Shown here piece by piece: positions 41,914-50,764 of a stretch of DNA of 64,000 nt. The translations under genes and the position numbers were made by a program. The number at the start of each line of letters is the position of its first letter. Position 1 is the first letter of the stretch. This stretch comes from Paenibacillus tengchongensis (GTDB lineage Bacteria > Bacillota > Bacilli > Paenibacillales > Paenibacillaceae), in assembly GCF_008973665.1 (NCBI RefSeq), contig NZ_WACP01000005.1, forward strand, positions 1 to 64,000. Direction: 5' to 3'. Below the pieces are notes generated by a model. That model searched no databases. It saw only the letters and a list, made by a program, of their open reading frames with translations, and was not told the DNA's origin.

Positions 41914-44252
41914 AGCAAATCATCGAAGTCAAAATCGTCCAGCTGCTCCAGCATCTTGGCTTCCTCCTCCTTCAGTTCACCGGTCAAGAACTCAGCGGCC
42001 GATTCTGCGTTCACTCCCCATAACTCGCCCAGCAGCTCGGAGACAAGCGTCTTCTCACGCGCGGTGAAAGAGCTGAACGCCCGGCGCAGAAATACGAGTG
42101 CCCGCTTAAACTCCCGGTCTTCTAATTGATTGATATAATCGTTCAATTGCTCCCACAGGCTCATCCGCGACAATAAGGCATAACGGCCGCGCATGGCCAG
42201 ACCCTCGAACCAGCCGGCGCCGAGATCGGCCGGGCTGCCCGGCGACAGCCGCCGCGAGACTTCGGCGGCAAGCGTCTCGCCGTCCATCGTCCCCCGCTCC
42301 AGAAGAATGGAGCAGGCCAGGCCCGACAGGCGGGGATTGCGGTCATCCCGCTCCGCCAGCCCCAGCAGCTCACGCAGCCACAGCTCTTCATCCACCGTCC
42401 CGCTGTAGTCCAGGGAGATGGCGTTAAGCTCATTCATCGCCGTAAGCATCCCGCCGGCTGCTTCGTCGTTGCAGCCGCTTGCTTCCTGAAGAAACAGGCA
42501 GCCCCGTGTAAACAGCTCCGCGAGCAGCGGAACGAGCGGTGCGGTATCCACCTTGCGGATGCCGCCGAAGCCGGTAATGGCGGCAAGATCGCGCGCCGCA
42601 GCGGCGATGCCGGTCACGTCGCGGCTGTCGACAGCCAGGCGCTGCAGCACCCGGGTGGATTCTTCAATCTGCGCGGTCATGCCGCACAGGCAGGCGATCT
42701 TGATCAAAGCCGACGCTTCGGCGATGGTCCTGCACTGGCTCAGCTTCTCCCGCAGCATGAAGGCCGCGGCAACCTCCACCGTTTCTCCGAGCAGCGTCGC
42801 TTCCACGACCTGGATTTCCACCTCGGGGGACCATTGCAGCACCCATTCTTCTGCCCACGTGGCCGCGTCCTGCCTCGCTGGCCGGAGTTGGGCGAAGCCG
42901 ATGCCGAGGAACCGGAGCCGCTGCAGCAGGATGGAGCGGTTCAGATCGAGGTACGCGGCTTCCTCGCCCGCAGCCCGGCGGTTCTCGCGCAGATCGAGCA
43001 GCAGCTCGCCGGCAACGGTGCTTCTGTACTTCTCCAGCTTATAGCGCTTCAGCAGCCGGTTCAGGTCATCCTGAATCGGGGTCTGGCTGACACCTTCGGC
43101 CAGATTGCCGATATCCGTGCCCACATCGACTCTGGCGAGCGCTTCGGACACCGGCGCCAGCTCGCCGTGGCCGAGCAGTGTCAGCGCGGCGTCCCGCAGA
43201 TCGCGCAGTGTCGGTGCGCTGCCGCCGTGCAGCGCCGCCAGCGATTCCGCCAGCCGTACAGCCTCGATGACTTCGGCTGTAGAGCGGTATGTTCCTGCGC
43301 GCCGCACATGACCCGCCACCGCAGACAGATAGCGGTGGGGAAGCGTGTCCAGGCTGCCGCTCTCCATCATCTCCCACATCATCTGGAAATAATGCGGCGC
43401 CGCATTTCCCGCGCCGTAGCCGGACATGGTGGACAGCTTGTAATAGGAATAAGGCATCAGCGTCAGCTTGGCGCTGCGGGCAGGCAAGGCCTGCAGCTCG
43501 GCATCGCTGATGGCGGCCAGCGGGGCGGCCAGCGCTGCGGCATGATAAGCTCCGCAGACAACGACAATCTTGTCGGGCCGGTGGCCCGCTGCAATGGTTT
43601 CATCAATCCTGCGGCGCATATACGACTCTCTAAGCGCATTGTAAGCATATTCGAGCGGCTGCTCCTGCTGCTCCCGGCTCTCGGATAGCTCACGCATCTC
43701 TCCGGAGAACGCGGAAATCGCCTCCCGGTAGGCCCCGCTGTTCAGGTTGTGCTCGTAATGCCGTTCCCAGTACATGTCGTAATCATACTCACCGGCCAAG
43801 GCGGCGATCCGGCTGTACAGCGATTCTTCTGCAATCCCGGCATCCGGATTGGCCGGCTCCGCCGGGCCGGTCTCTTCTGTACGGACGGCAGCCCTTTTAC
43901 GCTCAAGCTTATCCTGAAGTCCGAGCATGACCGAAGTAGGAAGATCGATGAACGCGGCCTCCGCCCCGTGCTCCGCCGCCCATTTCATCGCCTGATATTC
44001 CGGGGAATAGACGGCAAAGGGCCACAGCACCGTGCGGACGGGCAGTTCATCGGTAAAAGCCAGAATGGCCACCGGCGGCTTCGTAAGAGGCTGCGTCAAA
44101 TGGCGGATTTCACCGTCGGCATCGGCCGGTCCTTCGATCAGCACCGCTGTCGGCTGGATTTCATTCAGGAAGCTAAGCAGATGCTTGGCGGCACCCGGCG
44201 ACAGATGCCGCACCCCGAATATATTTACGCTCGCTCTGGCATCCGTTATCAC
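41910..44252 (-). CDS. DUF5682 family protein, possible Tiki/TraB-like hydrolase (YehM-like)
   Basis: 780-residue cytoplasmic protein. The N-terminal 250 residues carry FGVRHLSPG (G13-H16), AVLIEGPADAD (E40) and VVVCGAYHAAAL (G234-H237), the GxxH / E / GxxH arrangement of the Tiki/TraB/EreA/ChaN metallohydrolase superfamily. FIDLP and YWERHYEH may add ligands. The remaining 500 residues are helical and repeat-like, ending in an acidic tail. GTG start overlaps the MoxR stop (GTGA). This suggests an enzyme served by the MoxR-VWA pair. Activity has not been shown. Confidence 0.82.
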   Translation of the reverse strand: MITDARASVNIFGVRHLSPGAAKHLLSFLNEIQPTAVLIEGPADADGEIRHLTQPLTKPPVAILAFTDELPVRTVLWPFAVYSPEYQAMKWAAEHGAEAAFIDLPTSVMLGLQDKLERKRAAVRTEETGPAEPANPDAGIAEESLYSRIAALAGEYDYDMYWERHYEHNLNSGAYREAISAFSGEMRELSESREQQEQPLEYAYNALRESYMRRRIDETIAAGHRPDKIVVVCGAYHAAALAAPLAAISDAELQALPARSAKLTLMPYSYYKLSTMSGYGAGNAAPHYFQMMWEMMESGSLDTLPHRYLSAVAGHVRRAGTYRSTAEVIEAVRLAESLAALHGGSAPTLRDLRDAALTLLGHGELAPVSEALARVDVGTDIGNLAEGVSQTPIQDDLNRLLKRYKLEKYRSTVAGELLLDLRENRRAAGEEAAYLDLNRSILLQRLRFLGIGFAQLRPARQDAATWAEEWVLQWSPEVEIQVVEATLLGETVEVAAAFMLREKLSQCRTIAEASALIKIACLCGMTAQIEESTRVLQRLAVDSRDVTGIAAAARDLAAITGFGGIRKVDTAPLVPLLAELFTRGCLFLQEASGCNDEAAGGMLTAMNELNAISLDYSGTVDEELWLRELLGLAERDDRNPRLSGLACSILLERGTMDGETLAAEVSRRLSPGSPADLGAGWFEGLAMRGRYALLSRMSLWEQLNDYINQLEDREFKRALVFLRRAFSSFTAREKTLVSELLGELWGVNAESAAEFLTGELKEEEAKMLEQLDDFDFDDLL

Positions 44253-45352
44253 TCATTCATCTCCTTACAGGCCTGATACAGGCCGCGCCACTCCGTTCCC
44301 CGTTTCTTCATCACATTGTCCAGATATTCCTTCCACACCAGCCGGTCCTTATCGTCGTCCTTGACGATCGCACCCTGCAGTCCTGCCGCCAGGTCGATGT
44401 CGGTCAGTTCGCCGCTGCCGAAGCTCGCGGCCAGCGCCATGCTGTTCGTGAGCAGGGAAATCGCCTCCGCCGTGGAAATGACGCCGGCGGGCGTTTTGAC
44501 CTTCTCCTTCCTGTCAAGCGTCATTCCGCTGCGCAGCTCGCGGAAGATCGTCACCACCTTCAGCAGCGCCTCGTCTGCCGGAGCAGCGGCCTGCAGCTCA
44601 TAGGAGGCTGCAATTTCGCCCACCCGCTTCTTCACAATTGCCATTTCCGTCTCCAGATCGGCGGGAGCGGGCAGCACGATGATATTGAAGCGGCGCTTGA
44701 GGGCCGCCGACATCTCATTGACGCCGCGGTCACGGGTATTGGCGGTAGCGATGATGGAGAAGCCTTTGCGGGCGCTTGTCTCGCCGCCGAGCTCAGGCAC
44801 AGAGATCGTCTTCTCGGACAGAATGGAGATCAGCGCATCCTGCACTTCCGAGGCGCAGCGCGAAATTTCCTCGAACCGGGCAATCCCGCCTTGCTCCATG
44901 GCCCGCATGATCGGGCTTTTGACCAGAGCCTCCGGAGTCGGTCCATTAGCCAGCAGCATGGCATAGTTCCAGGAGTAGCGGACATGCTCCTCGCTCGTAC
45001 CCGCCGTCCCCTGCACTACCAGTCCGGAATTCCCGTAAATGGCGGCAGCCAGATTCTCCGACAGCCAGGACTTCGCCGTTCCCGGCTCGCCGATCAGGAG
45101 CAGCGCCCGGTCGGTGACGAGCGTGGCCACAGCCATCTCAATCAGCCGGTTGTTGCCGATATATTTGGGGGTGATCGGCGTTTTGCCGGCCTTGCCGCCG
45201 GTAATGAAGGTCAGCACCGAACGGGGCGACATTTGCCACCCCGCCGGAATCTTGTCTTTATCCTGCTTGCGCAGCGCCTCCAGTTCTTCGCGGTACAGCA
45301 CTTCCGCCGGCAGCCGCAGAACGCTTTCGGGCTTCTCTTGTCCCGTAGACAT
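44249..45352 (-). CDS. MoxR-type AAA+ ATPase (YehL-like)
   Basis: 367 residues. Walker A GEPGTAKS (88-95), a Walker B region reading IARFEEIS with Glu in place of the usual Asp, sensor-1 ATANTRDRG and an arginine-finger region (AALKRRFN). MoxR ATPases remodel or activate partners together with VWA proteins. ATG at 45352 is chosen since AAGGAG lies about 8 bases upstream. A GTG two codons earlier abuts that site. Third gene of the operon, GTGA-overlapped with the next. Confidence 0.88.
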   Translation of the reverse strand: MSTGQEKPESVLRLPAEVLYREELEALRKQDKDKIPAGWQMSPRSVLTFITGGKAGKTPITPKYIGNNRLIEMAVATLVTDRALLLIGEPGTAKSWLSENLAAAIYGNSGLVVQGTAGTSEEHVRYSWNYAMLLANGPTPEALVKSPIMRAMEQGGIARFEEISRCASEVQDALISILSEKTISVPELGGETSARKGFSIIATANTRDRGVNEMSAALKRRFNIIVLPAPADLETEMAIVKKRVGEIAASYELQAAAPADEALLKVVTIFRELRSGMTLDRKEKVKTPAGVISTAEAISLLTNSMALAASFGSGELTDIDLAAGLQGAIVKDDDKDRLVWKEYLDNVMKKRGTEWRGLYQACKEMNE

Positions 45353-45389
45353 GTACACCTCTCCTTTATATTCGCTTCAGCCTGCTGGC

Positions 45390-47222
45390 TCAGGCCATAG
45401 CCTGAACCTGGCCCAGCACATACGCCAGCTGCTTTCTGGCCTCATACTGGTAACGCGGCAGCAAGGCTTCAATACGGCCGGCATAGCTTGCCGGAAGCTC
45501 CAGCAGCATCCCGAACAGAACCCCGTCAAAATCATAAGGCCGGTAGTATCTCTTCTCCTGCTCCAGCAGGGATACCAGCAGTTCCTGACGTTCAGGCAGC
45601 GGCATTCCGGTCCGTTCCAGCCCCTGGAACAGAATGGGCACCAGCTCATTCCTGTCCCGCTGCTCCAGTGTGCCCAGATGCTTCAGCATAAAGCTTTGCG
45701 CCCCAGAATGCCCGGGACGGGCAAAAGCCGCCGTCAGCTTCAGCGAGCCTCTCGCCACGAACCAGTCCAGCCAGCGTGCATCCCATGTGTCCAGTTCCTC
45801 TTCCCCGGGCATCAAATAGTCCAGGGAATTATAGAAGCCGGAGCCTTCCCACACCCGTTCCACCTGTCTCCATTCCCGGCGCAGCACTAGCGCTTCAATG
45901 GCATCCAGCAAGATATGCTCGCGCTGATTCTTTCTCTTGGAGCCGAGATTCTTCAGCGTCTCCAGCAGCGAGCCGGCAAAGCTGTGATACAATTCGGCGG
46001 GAGCCAGCAGCCTGCGGGCCAAATGGAAATGCTGATGCGCATAGACCACATGCTCGCGCTCCAGCTCCTGCATCAGCTGTAAATCCTCATAAGTTCCATG
46101 TTTCTCCACATAAGAGGCAGCCCGTGTAAGCAGCGATGAACCGCCGACAGGCGCGAACCGCTTGTAGTTGCGCAGCACATGGCGGTACGCCTCCAGCAGC
46201 TCAGGGCTTTGCAGCCCGCGAAGGGCTGTAATAAAAGGCTGCAGACGGCTCCACAGCTTCTCGCTATCTTTGCCGTCTTTAGGGGGGGCTTCTACCTGAT
46301 TCAGCTCTGTATGAAAAAGCGCCGTCAGCCGCCGGGCCAGCCCGGCACTGACCTTCCCGCAAACCGCCTCCCCGGCCGCCTCCCTGTCCTTCCCGGCAAA
46401 GGCTTCCATAATCCGTTCCTCGCCTTCCACCGAACCGCCTTCGGCCAGTGCCGCATAAGCCGCTTTGCGGATGGCGCTGCGAGATTCCCTGGACCATTCC
46501 AGCAGAAGAGGCACAACATCCGCTTCGCCGGCCAGGAATTCAATGGCCGTCGTCCGTATAGCTTCTTTGCCGTCCTTGGCCGCCGAGAGCAGCAGTCCGC
46601 GCCATTCGGGACCGCCGGCAGCGCCTATAACCTTAAGCTTGCGCACATCATTCTTTCCGCCCTGCAGATCAAGCTGCCCGGCAAGCACCCCGGCGATATC
46701 CTGGCCATAAGACGGCAGGATCGTCGTCATGGCATAATCGGCAATTTCCGAGTAAGGATCGTCCAGCGCCCCGATGGCCAGCGGCAGCAGCCGCAGATCC
46801 TGAAAGGCTCCTTCTTTATACGCCTCCATAATAATCTCATATCTGCCGCCGCCTGAGGTCGTCAGGGCATCGCGGATCGGCGCCAGCCTGCGGTAGGCAA
46901 GCGTTGTCCGGGTCCGCACAGGTACAGTTTCAATGGGACCCGGACTTCCTTCGGGCGTGGAAGTCCCCTGTGTATAAAGCACCGATTCCAGCAGCAGCGC
47001 GAGCTCCTGGAGCTTCACCGCAGGCGGTTCTGCGGATGCCTCCGGTTCCACCAGCGCGGCAATGCCCTCTCCGATCCGCTTAAATACGGCCGAGCGTTCA
47101 CCGAGCTGGCGGAATTGCGGCAGCAGCCGCTTCAGCCGGAAATCGCCCGCCGCCAAATCGCTGCCGGCGATATACAGCCTTCTGGTCTCCTGATGAAGTT
47201 CTTGCAGCAATGTTGTACTCAC
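45390..47222 (-). CDS. HEAT-repeat scaffold protein of the MoxR cluster
   Basis: 610 residues, almost entirely helical. Residues about 130-290 contain HEAT/armadillo-like pairs (LPLAIGALDDPYSEIADYA, IRTTAIEFLAGEADVVPLLLEW, SAIRKAAYAALAEGGS). GTG start after AAGGAGG. Lies 41 bases after the SWIM gene and 37 before the ATPase gene. No enzymatic motif. Probably a scaffold or substrate-recognition component. Confidence 0.72.
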   Translation of the reverse strand: MSTTLLQELHQETRRLYIAGSDLAAGDFRLKRLLPQFRQLGERSAVFKRIGEGIAALVEPEASAEPPAVKLQELALLLESVLYTQGTSTPEGSPGPIETVPVRTRTTLAYRRLAPIRDALTTSGGGRYEIIMEAYKEGAFQDLRLLPLAIGALDDPYSEIADYAMTTILPSYGQDIAGVLAGQLDLQGGKNDVRKLKVIGAAGGPEWRGLLLSAAKDGKEAIRTTAIEFLAGEADVVPLLLEWSRESRSAIRKAAYAALAEGGSVEGEERIMEAFAGKDREAAGEAVCGKVSAGLARRLTALFHTELNQVEAPPKDGKDSEKLWSRLQPFITALRGLQSPELLEAYRHVLRNYKRFAPVGGSSLLTRAASYVEKHGTYEDLQLMQELEREHVVYAHQHFHLARRLLAPAELYHSFAGSLLETLKNLGSKRKNQREHILLDAIEALVLRREWRQVERVWEGSGFYNSLDYLMPGEEELDTWDARWLDWFVARGSLKLTAAFARPGHSGAQSFMLKHLGTLEQRDRNELVPILFQGLERTGMPLPERQELLVSLLEQEKRYYRPYDFDGVLFGMLLELPASYAGRIEALLPRYQYEARKQLAYVLGQVQAMA

Positions 47223-47263
47223 TGTTTCTCCTCCTTATGGTCTAATCGGGTTCATTGGAATGC

Positions 47264-48703
47264 TCAGTACAACATCCTGAAAGCTTCTTCATCCTTGAAG
47301 ACTGTCAGCGGCTGGGCGGTAAGCCGGTTCGTATCCGGATTATGGTGGAACATCACCAGCAGCGTACAATCGCTGAGCGCTTCGGCCGGCAGGAACGGCA
47401 GCAGCTGCACGGTGCCTTCGGCCAGCGGATAAATATCCTCCAGCACGAGGCTCTGCCCCTCTGAATCCGTCGCCGTGAACTGTCCGTCCGCTGTAACACC
47501 GACTTGGGCCGCATGCAGCAGCAGCACCGGCCGTTTGTCGCCGAGCGGGGTCTTGAGCTGCTGCTTGACCGTCTTCACCGCTTCGGCATAGGAACGCCGG
47601 GCCGCCTCCCGGATGTCACGGTAATCAGCGGCTTCTGCCGGGCGGACGCTCATCTCTTCATAACGCACACGGGCGTTCAGCCCGCCCGGATAGACATATA
47701 AACAAGGAATCTGCGCGACACCGAAGAAGCTGTCTTCTTCCCGCATCAGCTTTGCCGCTTTATATGGGCGGTAGTTTATCGTTCTGTGGACGTCTCCTGC
47801 ACCCAGATCCAGCCAGAAGCCTTCATCGACATATTCTGCACGGGCCAGGTCATTATAGCTGTGGAAGGCCAGCTGGATCAGCTCGGCGTTCTCCCTGATC
47901 CGGCCGAAGCTCTTCAGCTCGGAGAGCTGCCAGGCATGGCCCAGCCACTCGTCAATCGTAGACTCGGGGTCCAGCAGCAGCTCCGGGTCCTCCATGCGCG
48001 CATGCAGATGGGAGCGGCCTTTGTGGATCAGGGCGTGAATGACCGTAAGCTGTTCCATCAGATAAGAATAGCCCTCCTCGCTCACTTCCCCTTCCCCGAA
48101 CAGGATCACCAGCCGGCGCAATTCGTTCTGCGCTCCGGGCAAATAATAATTGCCCAGCTCCTTCACTTGCCCTTGCAGCTCCTTCAGGCGCTTGGCATCC
48201 ACCGTCGCCAGTCCGCTGCGTACAAGCGACAGCACCAGCTTCTCCAGCTGCTCCAGGCCTTCGAGCTGGGCCTGCATTTTTTTGCGCAGCGCCGATTTAT
48301 TGACCTTCTTCGGCTTGGCCTCCGCGCCGCCTTCCTCCTGCTTTGCCTTGTTCTCTTCGCGCTTCTCCGCCTTCTCCCGCTTCGCTGCCACATCTTCGGG
48401 CACATCCTTCACCGCAAATCCCCTGCCCTCGGCATAGGCGTAAAGCAAGCCCAGCGCATGCTTGCAGGGGAACTGCCGGCTTGGGCAGGAGCAGCGGAAG
48501 ACCGGCTTATCAGGCATGATAAAATCAGCCGAGCAGACGTAAGGCTGCTTGCCGCTGCCTGCGCACTTTCCGAACAGCAGGTCACCGGACTCCGTACGGC
48601 TCAACTCGGTGAAGCTGTTCTTGCGCACAAGGTTCTGGCCGTTCTTGGCCGCGGCCGCATTCGGGGCCATTGAATCCACATAGGTTGCTGTAATATCTGG
48701 CAA
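47264..48703 (-). CDS. SWIM zinc-finger protein (YehQ-like)
   Basis: 479 residues. SWIM motif RCSCPSRQFPCKHALGLLY with C71, C73, C80 and H82 as zinc ligands, then a Lys/Glu-rich coiled region (about 100-185) and a helical C-terminus. The start is taken as TTG at 48703, seven bases after GGGAGG, because homologues begin close to the PDITATYVDSMAPN segment. A longer frame from 48784 lacks support. SWIM domains bind DNA or proteins. First gene of the five-gene operon. Confidence 0.82.
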   Translation of the reverse strand: MPDITATYVDSMAPNAAAAKNGQNLVRKNSFTELSRTESGDLLFGKCAGSGKQPYVCSADFIMPDKPVFRCSCPSRQFPCKHALGLLYAYAEGRGFAVKDVPEDVAAKREKAEKREENKAKQEEGGAEAKPKKVNKSALRKKMQAQLEGLEQLEKLVLSLVRSGLATVDAKRLKELQGQVKELGNYYLPGAQNELRRLVILFGEGEVSEEGYSYLMEQLTVIHALIHKGRSHLHARMEDPELLLDPESTIDEWLGHAWQLSELKSFGRIRENAELIQLAFHSYNDLARAEYVDEGFWLDLGAGDVHRTINYRPYKAAKLMREEDSFFGVAQIPCLYVYPGGLNARVRYEEMSVRPAEAADYRDIREAARRSYAEAVKTVKQQLKTPLGDKRPVLLLHAAQVGVTADGQFTATDSEGQSLVLEDIYPLAEGTVQLLPFLPAEALSDCTLLVMFHHNPDTNRLTAQPLTVFKDEEAFRMLY

Positions 48704-48851
48704 TGTCTTTCCTCCCGACTGGAATAATGAAATATAAGAGCACATGTTTGCTTTTATATTAGCAAATGTAACCTCCTCTTCCAATCCTATTACCCTTCAG
48801 GGAGACAAAATGATAACAAAGACCCAGACGGGCCTCGGGGTTCTGGAATAA

Positions 48852-48877
48852 TAAAAAAAGAGCAGCTTCCGCCGCCC
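48852..48877 (-). terminator. Terminator of the des-desK-desR cluster
   Basis: On the minus strand GGGCGGC-GGAA-GCTGCTC with a tetraloop is followed by TTTTTTTATT. It lies 13 bases past the desR stop. Confidence 0.8.
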
Positions 48878-48889
48878 TTTGCCTTCCTG

Positions 48890-49492
48890 CTATTTAAACC
48901 AGCCCTTCTCCTTGAAGCGCGTAATCGCTTCGATCCGGTTGCCGACATCCAGCTTATCCAGGATAACCGAGATGTAATTGCGTACCGTACCTGTAGTGAT
49001 AAACAGCTGGCTCGCAATTTCCTTCGTATTCTTGCCGTCAGCGATCAGCCCCAGCACTTCCTTCTCCCGTTGGGTGAGCGGGTTCGGCTCGCCGCTGTAG
49101 GCTTCCTCCAGCAGCTCGGGCGCGTACAGCCGCCGGCCGGCCATGACGCTGCGGACCGACTGGGCCAGCTCCTCGCTGGGGCTGTCCTTCAGGAGATACG
49201 CATCCACTCCCGCCTTCATCGCCCGCTCGAAATAGCCGGCCCGGGCGAAGGTGGTCAGGATCATGATTTTGCAACCGCTGCCCTTCAGCGCCTCCGCCGC
49301 CTCCAGGCCGCTCATGCCCGGCATCTCAATGTCCATAATGCAGATATCGGGCTTCAGCTCCCGCACCAGCTTGACAGCCTCCTCGCCGCCTGCCGCTTTA
49401 CCCACCACCTTCATATCCTCCTCCAGATCGAGCAGGGACGCCAGCGCACCCAGCAGCATCCGCTGATCTTCGGCTATGACAATCTGAATCAT
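48890..49492 (-). CDS. desR: Response regulator DesR
   Basis: 200 residues: receiver domain with phospho-acceptor D54 (CIMDIEMPGMSG) and a LuxR/NarL helix-turn-helix (LTQREKEVLGLIADGKNTKEI, TTGTVRNYISVILDKL). Matches B. subtilis DesR, which turns on the desaturase gene when membranes stiffen in the cold. Start ATGA overlaps desK. Confidence 0.93.
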   Translation of the reverse strand: MIQIVIAEDQRMLLGALASLLDLEEDMKVVGKAAGGEEAVKLVRELKPDICIMDIEMPGMSGLEAAEALKGSGCKIMILTTFARAGYFERAMKAGVDAYLLKDSPSEELAQSVRSVMAGRRLYAPELLEEAYSGEPNPLTQREKEVLGLIADGKNTKEIASQLFITTGTVRNYISVILDKLDVGNRIEAITRFKEKGWFK

Positions 49493-50625
49493 GAATGGTT
49501 CACCTCCGCTTCCGGCCTTACGGCCACAGGCACTTTGAACGCAATGGATGTCCCTCCGTCCCCGGCGATCTCCAGTGATCCGTTGACGAATTCCAGCCGT
49601 TCCCGCATGCCCTGCAGTCCATGGCCTTTATAATAAATATGGCTTCCCTCTATTCCCTTGCCGTCATCCTGTACCCGTATCATCACTTCTGTCGGCAGAT
49701 CTTCAATTACGATCCGGCAGACATCCGCCCCGCTGTGCTTAACCACATTGTTGACCGCTTCCCTCAAGCACATGCCGAGCACATTTTCCGCCACCAGCGA
49801 CACATTCTTCAGCCGCGGCTCGCCTCCAAGCTCCAGGCGGATTTCCGCCGCTGCCAGCAACTGCGCTACCCGCACCAGTTCATCCTCCAGACGGATGCCG
49901 CGCATCTGGGTGATCAGCTCGCGCACCTCTTTGAGCGCACTGCGCGCCGTCTGCCGCACATCGTTGATTTCATTCCGCGCCTGCACCGGATTCTTCTCCA
50001 TCAGCTTGCCGGCCAGATCGCTCTTAAGCCCGATCAGGGACAGCTTTTGCCCGAGCGTATCATGCAGGTCCCGGGAAATCCGCTGCCGCTCTTCCATAAT
50101 GACCAGCTCGGATATCCGCTTGTTCGCATCCTCCAGTTGCCCCTGCAGCTTATCCTGGTTATTGCGGTTGTAGGTTGTTGCCGGAAGCAGCACCACTGCG
50201 ATAATGCTGACCAACACGAACGGCAGCTGGGAGATAAAGACGGGATTGCGCGTAATCAGCTCATAGTTGATGGCCACGATCGTAGTCAGCAGATGAATCG
50301 TATACAGTGTGAAGAAAGCGATGCGGTTCTGCAGATTCCCGATAAAGAAGGCCAGAAACAGCGCAAAATACATATAGCCGAACACCAGTGTCATAGTGAT
50401 GGATACAACCAGCTGTACGCTCGTCCAGAAATAAACCACCCAGCCCTTCGATTTGAAGGAAAGCACGTAACAGGTGAAGAACATCATAATCATGATGATC
50501 CCGTATACCCAGCGGTCCACCGAAGAGGAACGGAAGATGAAATAAAACGGAAGAATATAGAATACAACCCACACATAAGGGCTGAGCCCCGTGCTTTTGT
50601 GAAAAATATGATGCCACTTCTGCAT
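49489..50625 (-). CDS. desK: Thermosensor histidine kinase DesK
   Basis: 378 residues with four or five N-terminal transmembrane helices, a coiled linker, and a HisKA_3 domain with ERQRISRDLHDTLGQKLSLI placing the phospho-histidine at H188, the same number as in B. subtilis DesK. The ATPase domain has GHGLQGMRERLEF. The start at 50625 follows AAGGGTGG and matches the B. subtilis N-terminus. A TTG eight codons upstream is less likely. Senses membrane thickness or fluidity. Confidence 0.93.
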   Translation of the reverse strand: MQKWHHIFHKSTGLSPYVWVVFYILPFYFIFRSSSVDRWVYGIIMIMMFFTCYVLSFKSKGWVVYFWTSVQLVVSITMTLVFGYMYFALFLAFFIGNLQNRIAFFTLYTIHLLTTIVAINYELITRNPVFISQLPFVLVSIIAVVLLPATTYNRNNQDKLQGQLEDANKRISELVIMEERQRISRDLHDTLGQKLSLIGLKSDLAGKLMEKNPVQARNEINDVRQTARSALKEVRELITQMRGIRLEDELVRVAQLLAAAEIRLELGGEPRLKNVSLVAENVLGMCLREAVNNVVKHSGADVCRIVIEDLPTEVMIRVQDDGKGIEGSHIYYKGHGLQGMRERLEFVNGSLEIAGDGGTSIAFKVPVAVRPEAEVNHS

Positions 50626-50739
50626 ACCCGCCACCCTTATCGCCAGCAAAATTCTACCTCCATTTTAGCATAAACGTTCCCTGATCCGGCAATGTGTTAA
50701 TACCCCCGATAAATTAAACTTTCTTTATAGACGCAATAA

Positions 50740-50754
50740 CCCCGCAAAGCGGGG
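50740..50754 (-). terminator. Hairpin between des and desK
   Basis: CCCCGC-TTT-GCGGGG followed by TTATTGCG on the minus strand, 10 bases past the des stop. A terminator or attenuator that would lower desKR expression relative to des. Confidence 0.6.
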
Positions 50755-50764
50755 CTGGGAGCAA

